A DNA stretch of 64,000 bases from Pontibacter vulgaris (lineage in GTDB: Bacteria > Bacteroidota > Bacteroidia > Cytophagales > Hymenobacteraceae), in the NCBI RefSeq assembly GCF_022758145.1, contig NZ_JAJVDH010000002.1, positions 124,001 to 188,000 on the forward strand, written 5' to 3'. The position numbers and the translations under genes are program-made. A model generated the notes under the pieces. That model saw only the letters and a program-made list of their open reading frames with translations. It was not told where the DNA came from and searched no databases. Positions 51,195 to 58,741 of the stretch are shown in pieces. The first letter of the stretch is position 1, and each line of letters starts with the position of its first letter.

Positions 51195-52031
51195 ATGAAA
51201 AAATCGTATTTACTCCTGGCATCGATGCTATTGCTGGGTTTTTCTGCCTGTGACACTGCCCGACAGACACAGGATACTGAAACCCGCGCACCCATAGCAA
51301 GCACCGATGGAGGCCCTACACCAACCGGCGCTGTTATGTCTAAAAATGGCTTGCGTGTATTTGCCTTTAATGATTCGCAACAATACCCTGAATCGCAGTT
51401 GCGCCTGAATGTGCCCCCTGCCGATGGCGTAGTAGAAGCCGGGCCGGTGGAGTTCTCGTATGAGTTGTCTAACTTCCAGCTTACACGCATGACACCGCAC
51501 TCCAATGCAGAGCACATGGCCAATTCGCAGCAAGGTCAGCACATTCATAATATTGTAGATAACGAACCATATACAGCCCATTATGAAACAACCTTTACAA
51601 AAGAGCTGAAAGAAGGCGACCATGTTATACTTTCTTTTCTATCAAGATCGTACCACGAAAGCCTGAAACACAAAGGCGCTTATGACCTGCGTATGGTTAC
51701 TGCCGGGAAACCCGCTGAGCGTATGCAGTTTGATATGAAGGCGCCGCATATGTTTTACAGCCGGCCAAAAGGCGAGTATGTAGGCCCAGATACCAAGCGT
51801 ATTATGCTGGATTTTTACCTGGTAAACACCGAGCTGTCTGCTAAAGGCAATAAAGTTCGCGCTACCATTAATGGCACTGAATTCATGCTGGATAAGTGGA
51901 TGCCTCACATTATAGAAGGCCTGCCAATGGGCGAAACAACTATAAAACTGGAGCTGGTAGATAATAATGGCAACCTGATACCGGGGCCATACAACAGCGT
52001 TGAGCGCAAAATTACGCTGAAAGAGAGCTAA
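51195..52031 (+). CDS. Lipoprotein with a His-rich HxHxxxDN motif, function unknown
   Basis: A 278-residue lipoprotein (lipobox LGFSAC, Cys19) that I cannot name with certainty. After a Thr/Pro-rich linker, a beta-rich region contains a histidine cluster: His102, His107, His116, His118 and His129, with the phrase GQHIHNIVDNEPYTAHYE. A second half ends in GLPMGETTIKLELVDNNGN, which resembles an immunoglobulin-like fold. GHHH/LxxD-type phrases occur in DUF4399-like periplasmic proteins, so a metal-binding envelope role is possible but unproven. It is a single gene followed by a strong terminator. Confidence 0.65.
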   Translation: MKKSYLLLASMLLLGFSACDTARQTQDTETRAPIASTDGGPTPTGAVMSKNGLRVFAFNDSQQYPESQLRLNVPPADGVVEAGPVEFSYELSNFQLTRMTPHSNAEHMANSQQGQHIHNIVDNEPYTAHYETTFTKELKEGDHVILSFLSRSYHESLKHKGAYDLRMVTAGKPAERMQFDMKAPHMFYSRPKGEYVGPDTKRIMLDFYLVNTELSAKGNKVRATINGTEFMLDKWMPHIIEGLPMGETTIKLELVDNNGNLIPGPYNSVERKITLKES

Positions 52032-52053
52032 GACTTATACTTGTACTTGCACA

Positions 52054-52097
52054 AAATACAAAGGCCACAACTACCTAAAGTTGTGGCCTTTGTATTT
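52054..52097. terminator. Long perfect bidirectional terminator
   Basis: Nineteen-base perfect arms (52054-52072 and 52079-52097) with core AAGGCCACAACT/AGTTGTGGCCTT and a 6-base loop separate the lipoprotein gene from convergent floA. Confidence 0.9.
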
Positions 52098-52111
52098 ATA
52101 GTTGAGTTTAG

Positions 52112-53095
52112 TTATGAGGTTGGTCTGGTTGGCCCGCCCTGGTTAGGGTTGGCTATCGAGTTTCGCATGTCAGTATCAGACTGGATGTTCTGCATTTTAT
52201 AGTAATCCATGATACCTAAGTTGCCGCTACGGAAGGCAGCTGCAATAGCCTGCGGAATCTCTACTTCGGCTGCAATTACAGAGGCACGGGCTTCCTGGGC
52301 TTTGGCTTTCATTTCCTGCTCCACGGCTACGGCCATAGCGCGGCGCTCTTCGGCTTTGGCTTCGGCTACTTTCAGGTCGGCGTTAGCCTGGTCTATCTGT
52401 AGTTTGGCACCAATGTTTTCACCTACATCTACATCGGCAATATCAATAGAAAGTATCTCGTAAGCTGTGCCGGCGTCAAGGCCTTTCTGCAATACCAGTT
52501 TCGAGATCATATCCGGGTTTTCCAGTACAGCTTTATGCGAAATAGATGAACCGATAGACGTAACAATACCTTCACCCACACGGGCAAGTATGGTTTCTTC
52601 GCCGGCACCACCTACCAATTGCATAATGTTGGCACGAACTGTTACTCTAGCCTTTGCAATCAGTTGTATACCATCCTGGGCCACGGCGGCCACGTTAGGT
52701 GTATTTATTACTTTCGGATTAACGGATGTGGTTACAGCTTCAAACACGTTACGACCTGCCAGATCTATAGCCGTAGCCTGCTTAAACGATAACGGAATGT
52801 TTGCCTTGTCAGCAGAAATTAAGGCTTTGATAACAGTTGGTACATTGCCCCCCGCCAGAAAGTGAGTTTCCAGCTCGGATGTGGTGACAGCTATACCTGC
52901 CTTGGTCGCGTTTATCATGGAGTTAACAATAAGGCTTGGCGGCACTTTGCGGATGCGCATAAATACCAACTCCAGCAGCCCTACGCGTACATTCGAGAAC
53001 TGTGCCGTGATCCATAGGCTGATCGGCACAAAGTATAAAAAGATCATGAGCAGGATAATGGCTCCTGCGATCAGAAGAATAACGGATATTTCCAT
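52112..53095 (-). CDS. floA: Flotillin-like protein FloA
   Basis: A 327-residue FloA (YqfA/UPF0365). A single N-terminal membrane hairpin (about residues 5-36) is followed by the SPFH-like domain containing [43 protein letters not shown] and [26 protein letters not shown] in pieces. A charged coiled coil rich in Ala, Glu and Lys follows (about 235-290). FloA organises membrane microdomains. It is encoded directly after nfeD (9-base gap), the usual pairing. Confidence 0.95.
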   Translation of the reverse strand: MEISVILLIAGAIILLMIFLYFVPISLWITAQFSNVRVGLLELVFMRIRKVPPSLIVNSMINATKAGIAVTTSELETHFLAGGNVPTVIKALISADKANIPLSFKQATAIDLAGRNVFEAVTTSVNPKVINTPNVAAVAQDGIQLIAKARVTVRANIMQLVGGAGEETILARVGEGIVTSIGSSISHKAVLENPDMISKLVLQKGLDAGTAYEILSIDIADVDVGENIGAKLQIDQANADLKVAEAKAEERRAMAVAVEQEMKAKAQEARASVIAAEVEIPQAIAAAFRSGNLGIMDYYKMQNIQSDTDMRNSIANPNQGGPTRPTS

Positions 53096-53104
53096 TTATA
53101 AAGG

Positions 53105-53578
53105 TTAGCTGATTTTCTCTACAATAATTTTATTCTGACTTAGTCTGATAATACGAACTTGTGTATTAGGTTCTAAATACTCGCCGTTGGTTTGAACTTC
53201 CTGTTGGCTGTCGCGGAAAATGGCCGTGCCCTGTGGGCGCAACGCCGATACCGTGCGGCCAATCTCACCTATCTCAAATGTCTGGGCAAACTCTTCATTT
53301 ACGTGGCTCTCGTTTCTTTCCTTTAGTGCAAACCGTGTCCAGACATCGGAGCGGAAGCTATAAAAGAAAGCAATACCACCTACCAACACTGCTGCCGCCA
53401 ATATCACATGACCGGTATTAGACCCTAGGGCTGCATACCCAATCCAGATGCCTATGGCTGTAAGTATAAATCCAAGGATGCCTATAATGGTGGTGCCTGG
53501 TACAAATATCAGCTCCACAATAATAAGTGTAAGCCCTATCAGTATTAGCAGTATTACCGTTATCCAGTCTATAAGCAT
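53105..53578 (-). CDS. NfeD family membrane protein
   Basis: A 157-residue NfeD-like protein with three membrane helices (about residues 5-25, 30-50 and 57-75) and a C-terminal OB-fold domain. The OB-fold spans about residues 98-157, with GEIGRTVSALRPQGTAIF and the end VRIIRLSQNKIIVEKIS. The short form lacks the ClpP-like protease domain. NfeD proteins work together with flotillins, and floA follows at once in the same operon. Confidence 0.92.
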   Translation of the reverse strand: MLIDWITVILLILIGLTLIIVELIFVPGTTIIGILGFILTAIGIWIGYAALGSNTGHVILAAAVLVGGIAFFYSFRSDVWTRFALKERNESHVNEEFAQTFEIGEIGRTVSALRPQGTAIFRDSQQEVQTNGEYLEPNTQVRIIRLSQNKIIVEKIS

Positions 53579-53864
53579 AGCGTGCCTGTTGGTATATTAG
53601 TAAATATAGTAAATTTTATATGGGATTACGAAATATTATAGTTGAATCACCTGATATTATTACGAGTCAACGATGGCTCTGAGTTCGATAGCAAGATTTT
53701 ATACTTTGCTGTATTTCTTCGTTTTATAAAGCAGTAGTTACATTTTATACTTTGTAGCAGATCCACCAATTATCAGTAATACAAGCCGAAGTACCTTTGG
53801 AGGGGCGAGGGAGATGATTATACTTGGGCTATGAAACTATGCTTATAGCTATTGCACCGGCTCC
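53579..53864. other. Gene-free stretch upstream of nfeD with duplicated ATTTTATACTTTG
   Basis: AT-rich and without a gene. The 13-mer ATTTTATACTTTG occurs twice, at 53696-53708 and 53742-53754, 46 bases apart in the same orientation. TATACTTTG resembles the -7 box TAnnTTTG with one extra base, so these could be promoter-like, but no gene follows on that strand. Confidence 0.45.
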
Positions 53865-53945
53865 AAAGACCTACGAGCGTTTGCAAAACCTTGGAGGTCT
53901 CGTGGACTAACCGTTTCTCCGTAGCAAAACGCTCGTAGGAGTTGC
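53865..53945. repeat. Large imperfect palindrome with perfect 13-bp ends
   Basis: CCTACGAGCGTTT (53870-53882) and AAACGCTCGTAGG (53927-53939) are exact complements 44 bases apart. The inner part has AGACCT/AGGTCT-type pairing and the phrase ACCTTGGAGGTCTCGTGG. There is no coding capacity. It looks like a REP- or MITE-like repeat or a structured RNA. It is the second such element in the window. Confidence 0.5.
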
Positions 53946-54004
53946 GAACGCTTCAAGATTAAAGCAAGCCCGATTCAGACTAAAGCTTGGAAAAGGGCAA
54001 TACA

Positions 54005-54042
54005 AAAGCGCCACTCCTTATTCAGAAGTGGCGCTTTATTTA
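54005..54042 (-). terminator. Terminator after proS
   Basis: AAAGCGCCACT (54005-54015) pairs with AGTGGCGCTTT (54027-54037), 50 bases beyond the proS stop. Confidence 0.8.
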
Positions 54043-54086
54043 TAGTTACTCTTGCCGATCAACAGTCAGCAATTGCCAATCAATAA

Positions 54087-55565
54087 TTAATAAGCTTTTG
54101 CAAAGTATACGCGGCGCTTGCTTGGCTTGCCGGTCAGCATGTCTACACCGTCTTCATCAGGGGTGTTAAGTGCGATGCAGCGTATAGTTGCTTTTGTCTC
54201 TTCTTTTATGCGTTCTTCGGTTTCAGGAGTGCCATCCCAGTGCGCTAACACAAAGCCTCCTTTGTTCTCCAGTACATCTTTAAACTCTTCGTAGCTATCT
54301 ACTTTAGTGGTGTGCTCTTCGCGGTAAGTCAGGGCTCTGTTGTAAATGTTCTCCTGAATCTCATCCAGCAACGCAGGAATGTAAGTCGCTAGGCTGTCGA
54401 ACTGCTGCGAGCTTTTCTCTTTTGTATCGCGGCGGGCAACTTCTGCAGTACCGTTTTCCAGGTCGCGGGCCCCGATGGCGATGCGTACCGGCACACCTTT
54501 TAGCTCCCATTCGGCAAACTTAAAGCCTGGGCGCTCGGTATCACGGTCGTCAAACTTCACGCTGATGCCTTTTGCTTCCAGCTCTTTCTTTAGCTGCAAC
54601 ACTTTATCACTTATCTGGGCAAGCTGCTCTTCGCCTTTGTAGATTGGAACGATTACAACCTGTATCGGAGCCAGTTTTGGAGGTAATACCAGACCTTCAT
54701 CATCAGAATGCGCCATTACCAGCGCGCCCATTAAGCGTGTACTTACCCCCCATGAGGTTCCCCAAACGTGCTCCAGGCCGCCATCTTTGGTAGCAAACTT
54801 CACATCAAAAGCCTTGGCAAAATTCTGGCCCAGAAAGTGAGACGTACCAGCCTGTAATGCCTTGCCATCCTGCATCAGACCTTCAATGCAATAGGTATCT
54901 AAAGCGCCGGCAAAACGCTCGTTCGGTGTTTTTACACCACGTATAACCGGCAGGGCAATGTATTGCTCGGCAAACGTAGCGTATACTTCCAGCATCTGCT
55001 CAGTTTCGGCGATAGCTTCTTTAGCAGTAGCGTGAGCGGTGTGGCCTTCCTGCCACAGGAACTCAGCGGTGCGTAGGAACAGGCGTGTGCGCATTTCCCA
55101 ACGCACTACGTTTGCCCACTGGTTTATAAGTAATGGCAGGTCGCGATAGCTTTGTATCCAACCCTTGTAGGTGTTCCAGATTACAGCCTCAGAAGTTGGT
55201 CTAACTATAAGTTCTTCTTCCAGTTTGGCATTCGGATCTACGCGCAGTTTTCCTGGCTTATCAGGGTCGGTTTGCAGGCGGTAATGTGTAACTACGGCAC
55301 ATTCTTTTGCAAAACCTTCGGCGTTCTGTTCTTCAGCTTCGAACAAGCTTTTGGGCACGAATAGCGGGAAGTATGCGTTCTGGTGGCCTGTTGCCTTAAA
55401 CATATCATCTAGCTGGCGTTGCATTTTCTCCCAGATGGCATACCCGTATGGTTTTATAACCATACAGCCACGCACAGCAGAGTTTTCGGCTAAGCCTGCT
55501 TTTTTTACCAGTTCGTTATACCACAAGGAGTAGTCTTCGCTTCTTTTTGGTAGCCCTTTGCTCAT
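54087..55565 (-). CDS. proS: Prolyl-tRNA synthetase, type 3 (archaeal/eukaryote-like)
   Basis: A 492-residue class II synthetase that charges tRNA-Pro. It is the short archaeal/eukaryote-like form: no INS editing domain, motif 1 region [30 protein letters not shown] and motif 2 [26 protein letters not shown]. Motif 3 is [25 protein letters not shown] in pieces. The anticodon-binding domain starts near residue 305. The C-terminal extension ends in RVYFAKAY with a terminal Tyr, as in this class. Bacteroidota normally use this type, so no special transfer is implied. Confidence 0.96.
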   Translation of the reverse strand: MSKGLPKRSEDYSLWYNELVKKAGLAENSAVRGCMVIKPYGYAIWEKMQRQLDDMFKATGHQNAYFPLFVPKSLFEAEEQNAEGFAKECAVVTHYRLQTDPDKPGKLRVDPNAKLEEELIVRPTSEAVIWNTYKGWIQSYRDLPLLINQWANVVRWEMRTRLFLRTAEFLWQEGHTAHATAKEAIAETEQMLEVYATFAEQYIALPVIRGVKTPNERFAGALDTYCIEGLMQDGKALQAGTSHFLGQNFAKAFDVKFATKDGGLEHVWGTSWGVSTRLMGALVMAHSDDEGLVLPPKLAPIQVVIVPIYKGEEQLAQISDKVLQLKKELEAKGISVKFDDRDTERPGFKFAEWELKGVPVRIAIGARDLENGTAEVARRDTKEKSSQQFDSLATYIPALLDEIQENIYNRALTYREEHTTKVDSYEEFKDVLENKGGFVLAHWDGTPETEERIKEETKATIRCIALNTPDEDGVDMLTGKPSKRRVYFAKAY

Positions 55566-55710
55566 TTTTTAATAAATATTTACAGTATTTCTATTTTGAG
55601 ATATTTTTGGAATAATATTTGCTTCTGTGCTAGAAGAAAAGAATATCAAACCAGCTCAAAATTACGTTAATATATTATACTATTGATAAGGTTTTGCGCT
55701 ATTGTGTGTT

Positions 55711-55718
55711 TATCTTTG
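55711..55718 (+). promoter_or_regulatory. -7 promoter element of the Tyr-rich lipoprotein gene
   Basis: TATCTTTG is an exact TAnnTTTG, 30 bases before the ATG. TTTTG at 55692-55696 is closer than the usual -33 spacing. Confidence 0.5.
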
Positions 55719-55748
55719 ATTTAGAAGCAGTTTAACTCCCAGAATGCC

Positions 55749-57047
55749 ATGAAAAGATCATTTACTATCGCTATAGCGCCATTGCTCATGGGGTTGCTGG
55801 CGGGTTGCAGCAGCCATTCAGCTATGCAGTCGACTGAGTACGACGACATGTACTATAGCTCTTCTGATAAAACCGAGTATGTGCAACCAGAAGTACAGAT
55901 TCAGGAAGAAAGCTACGCACAGGAAGAGCAACCACTTACAGAAGGCGAGGTTGTAAATCCGGAATACTCATCTGGTAGCAGCAGCGCTATAATAGATAAT
56001 TACTACGGCGATGAATACTACGATGGCCGCGAATATAACCCACGAAACAACTGGTACAGGCCAAACTATTCCTTTATAGACCCATACTGGAGCAGTGCCG
56101 CTTATTACCCATCTACATACTATGGCTATAGCCGCTACAACCGTTATACCCCATATTACGATCCGTTCTATGATCCATTCTATGATCCATTGTATGCCCC
56201 AATAGCTTACTCACCTTACTGGACACCTTACAGATCTGGTGTAAGCGTTATTATTGGTGTTAACTATGGCTGGGGTGGTTATGGCTGGAACAGGCACCCA
56301 TACTATGGCGGCCATTATGGTTGGGGAAGGTATAACAACTATTACAATGGTTTCTATCAGGGTTTTTACCAGGGGTATTACTCAGGCCACGGATATTACC
56401 ACGACAGACCAGGCATGGTCAGGAAAGTACAGTATGGCCCACGCGGCGAGCGCGGTGGTGAACGCATTGATGCAGGCGGAAGAAGTACAGGCAGAACAGA
56501 ACGCGGAACACTTTCAGAAGGAAATGAGCAGCGGGCCACTAACCCGGCAGGCAATACTGGAACTGTTCGCCCAGGCCGCCCGGCCCGTACCGAGCGCACC
56601 AATAATGTACCAGCAGTAAATGAAACCAAAGAAGCGTTGCCAGCCAGGCCAAGAACAGATGAATATGTGCCACGTACCGACAGGCCTACTACAAGAGAGC
56701 GCCAGGTTAGGCCGCAACCAACAGAACAACGCCAGCTTAGACCAAGAACCGAGACTGAACGCATACAGCCGCGCCGCCAGGAACGTGCACCAAGCGGAGA
56801 GTATAACCAACCTGCACAGCGCCAGCGCCAGGAACGTATTCGAGATTATACGCCAAGTACAGAAAGCGCACCGGTGAGAGAGTATAGACAACCCGAGCAG
56901 CGCCAGCGCACAGAACGTACCGAAAGCAGAAGCTACGAACGCAGCAGCAATACTTATGAGCAGCGCAGCAGCACACCATCTAATAACTCTAGTAACAGCG
57001 GTTCTAATAGCAATAGCAGCAGCGGCAGACCGCGCCGGGGAAACTAA
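55749..57047 (+). CDS. Low-complexity Tyr/Arg-rich lipoprotein
   Basis: A 432-residue lipoprotein (lipobox GLLAGC, Cys20) with no recognised domain. Residues about 28-90 are acidic. Residues about 85-215 are extremely rich in Tyr, Gly, Pro and Asn, with tandem YDPFYDP units and blocks such as YGWGRYNNYYNGFYQGFYQG. After about residue 220 the chain is Arg/Gln/Glu/Pro/Thr-rich and disordered, with repeats like EQRQR and PRTER, ending in a Ser/Asn tail and PRRGN. The Tyr-Gly part could be prion-like or adhesive; no activity is proposed. It precedes the FadL-like gene by 18 bases and is likely cotranscribed. Confidence 0.75.
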   Translation: MKRSFTIAIAPLLMGLLAGCSSHSAMQSTEYDDMYYSSSDKTEYVQPEVQIQEESYAQEEQPLTEGEVVNPEYSSGSSSAIIDNYYGDEYYDGREYNPRNNWYRPNYSFIDPYWSSAAYYPSTYYGYSRYNRYTPYYDPFYDPFYDPLYAPIAYSPYWTPYRSGVSVIIGVNYGWGGYGWNRHPYYGGHYGWGRYNNYYNGFYQGFYQGYYSGHGYYHDRPGMVRKVQYGPRGERGGERIDAGGRSTGRTERGTLSEGNEQRATNPAGNTGTVRPGRPARTERTNNVPAVNETKEALPARPRTDEYVPRTDRPTTRERQVRPQPTEQRQLRPRTETERIQPRRQERAPSGEYNQPAQRQRQERIRDYTPSTESAPVREYRQPEQRQRTERTESRSYERSSNTYEQRSSTPSNNSSNSGSNSNSSSGRPRRGN

Positions 57048-57065
57048 CCTTCAGCTAAAACACAC

Positions 57066-58577
57066 ATGAGAATAAATAAGATATTTTCGGCCAGCCTGGC
57101 TCTTTTGCTAGGCTGGAGCGGAACCGCTTTGGCTCAGAATGAGATAGATGCATTGCGCTATACCCGTTTAGGTATCACCGGCTCGGCCCGTATACAAGGC
57201 ATAGGCGGGGCACAGACAGCACTTGGCGCTGATATTTCTACAATAGGCGTGAACCCGGCAGGTTTGGGTATGTTCCGCAGGTCAGAAGCAAACTTAGGTA
57301 TAGGCTTTGAAAACAATACTACCGATTCCCGCTTTCTTGGCCAGACCACACCAGACGAGCGAACCACAATAAGTATACCTCACGCAGGAGTTGTATTCAG
57401 TAAGCGCCGCAGCGATGACGATACCAGCAGCGACTGGCGCGGCACTACTTTTGGTATTGGCATTACCAGGCTCAACAGCTTTAACAACCGCACTTTTTAT
57501 AAGGGTACTACCGGCCCGAATGATGCCACCATCCTGAATTACTTTGCAGAGCAGGCTTACTTAAACAACCGTACTGCCGCTGACCTGGATGATGAATTCG
57601 ATAATGGGATCACATCCCTGGAAGGCTTAGCTTATGGTACTTATCTGCTCAACTTCGGAAGTGATGGCTTGCCGATCGATACGCTGAGCAATAACATCAG
57701 CATAGCTGAAGAGCTGGAGCGAAGAGGTTCTCAGAACCAGTTTGACTTTGCCTTTGGTGCCAGTTTCCGCGATAAAGTATACTTGGGTGCATCTTTAGGA
57801 ATCATCACATCCAGCTTTACACAGGAGCGCATTTACAGGGAAAGCGATTCTGACGTAACTACTGATTTTACAAGCCTGGAACTACGCGATGAATTTACCA
57901 CTGAAGGCTCTGGTGCAAACCTGAAAGTGGGTGTAATTATAAAACCGGTTGATGCTTTTCGATTTGGCCTGAGCCTGCAAACGCCAACGTGGTATACTTT
58001 TAACGAAGCATACGACCGCTCTTTATACTCTACGCTGCAGTCAAACGGTGGCCCTGTTGAAAATTACAGCGCATCAGAATTGCCAGGAGAGTTTACTTAT
58101 CGCCTTACAACGCCTTTTAAAGCCAACGGTGGGGTAGCGGTTTTCCTGAGCAAGTATGGCTTTGTAACGGCTGATGTGGAATATATAGATTACAGCAGCA
58201 TGCGCTTCTCAAACGATGACAGCGATGGCTATGGCAGTTATTTCAGTGGCGTGAACAGCCGCATAGATGATCTTTACAAATCTGCTCTGAACTATAAAAT
58301 AGGTGCCGAAGGCCGTTACGAAGTGTTCCGTTTAAGAGCGGGCTATGCCGTATCTGCCAGTCCGTACAAAAACAGCAGCCTCGATGCCAAAATCAACACC
58401 CTGACTGTGGGTGCAGGCGTGCGTTTACAGAAATATTATGCCGATGTAGCCTTCACGCATTCTTCGGGTAAGAAGCAGTATTCGCCTTATACTTTCGAAG
58501 ATGCTACTTTTGACCCGATCGTGGACCTGGACAATAAGCAAAACAACGTAATGTTTACAGTCGGCTATAATTTCTAA
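57066..58577 (+). CDS. FadL/OmpP1/TodX-like outer membrane porin
   Basis: A 503-residue outer membrane protein. A signal peptide (residues 1-23, ending TALAQ) is followed by the FadL-type start: ALRYTRLGITGSARIQGIGGAQTALGADISTIGVNPAGLG in pieces, including the conserved NPAGLG. Alternating beta strands continue to a C-terminal aromatic residue (VMFTVGYNF), typical of BAM substrates. FadL-like proteins move hydrophobic compounds across the outer membrane. The substrate is unknown. It is in an apparent operon with the upstream lipoprotein gene. Confidence 0.88.
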   Translation: MRINKIFSASLALLLGWSGTALAQNEIDALRYTRLGITGSARIQGIGGAQTALGADISTIGVNPAGLGMFRRSEANLGIGFENNTTDSRFLGQTTPDERTTISIPHAGVVFSKRRSDDDTSSDWRGTTFGIGITRLNSFNNRTFYKGTTGPNDATILNYFAEQAYLNNRTAADLDDEFDNGITSLEGLAYGTYLLNFGSDGLPIDTLSNNISIAEELERRGSQNQFDFAFGASFRDKVYLGASLGIITSSFTQERIYRESDSDVTTDFTSLELRDEFTTEGSGANLKVGVIIKPVDAFRFGLSLQTPTWYTFNEAYDRSLYSTLQSNGGPVENYSASELPGEFTYRLTTPFKANGGVAVFLSKYGFVTADVEYIDYSSMRFSNDDSDGYGSYFSGVNSRIDDLYKSALNYKIGAEGRYEVFRLRAGYAVSASPYKNSSLDAKINTLTVGAGVRLQKYYADVAFTHSSGKKQYSPYTFEDATFDPIVDLDNKQNNVMFTVGYNF

Positions 58578-58605
58578 GTATAAATAAAAATACCTGTTTT
58601 CAGTT

Positions 58606-58640
58606 GGCGGCGGTTCCGGAAGGGGCTGCCGCTTTTTTTA
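58606..58640 (+). terminator. Terminator after the FadL-like gene
   Basis: GGCGGCGGTTCC pairs imperfectly with GGGGCTGCCGC around GGAA, followed by seven T. Confidence 0.75.
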
Positions 58641-58741
58641 TACTTATAAGTGTATTGCAAGTATGGTTTTAGCTGTTACCTATGGCATAACAATAATATT
58701 CAACTAAATTAGGGGAGCTAAACTAACAATTAACTAAACGC

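Noticed and set aside
54087-55565. Archaeal/eukaryote-like prolyl-tRNA synthetase as a sign of lateral transfer.
   Set aside because: This form is, to my knowledge, usual in Bacteroidota, and its composition matches the neighbours.
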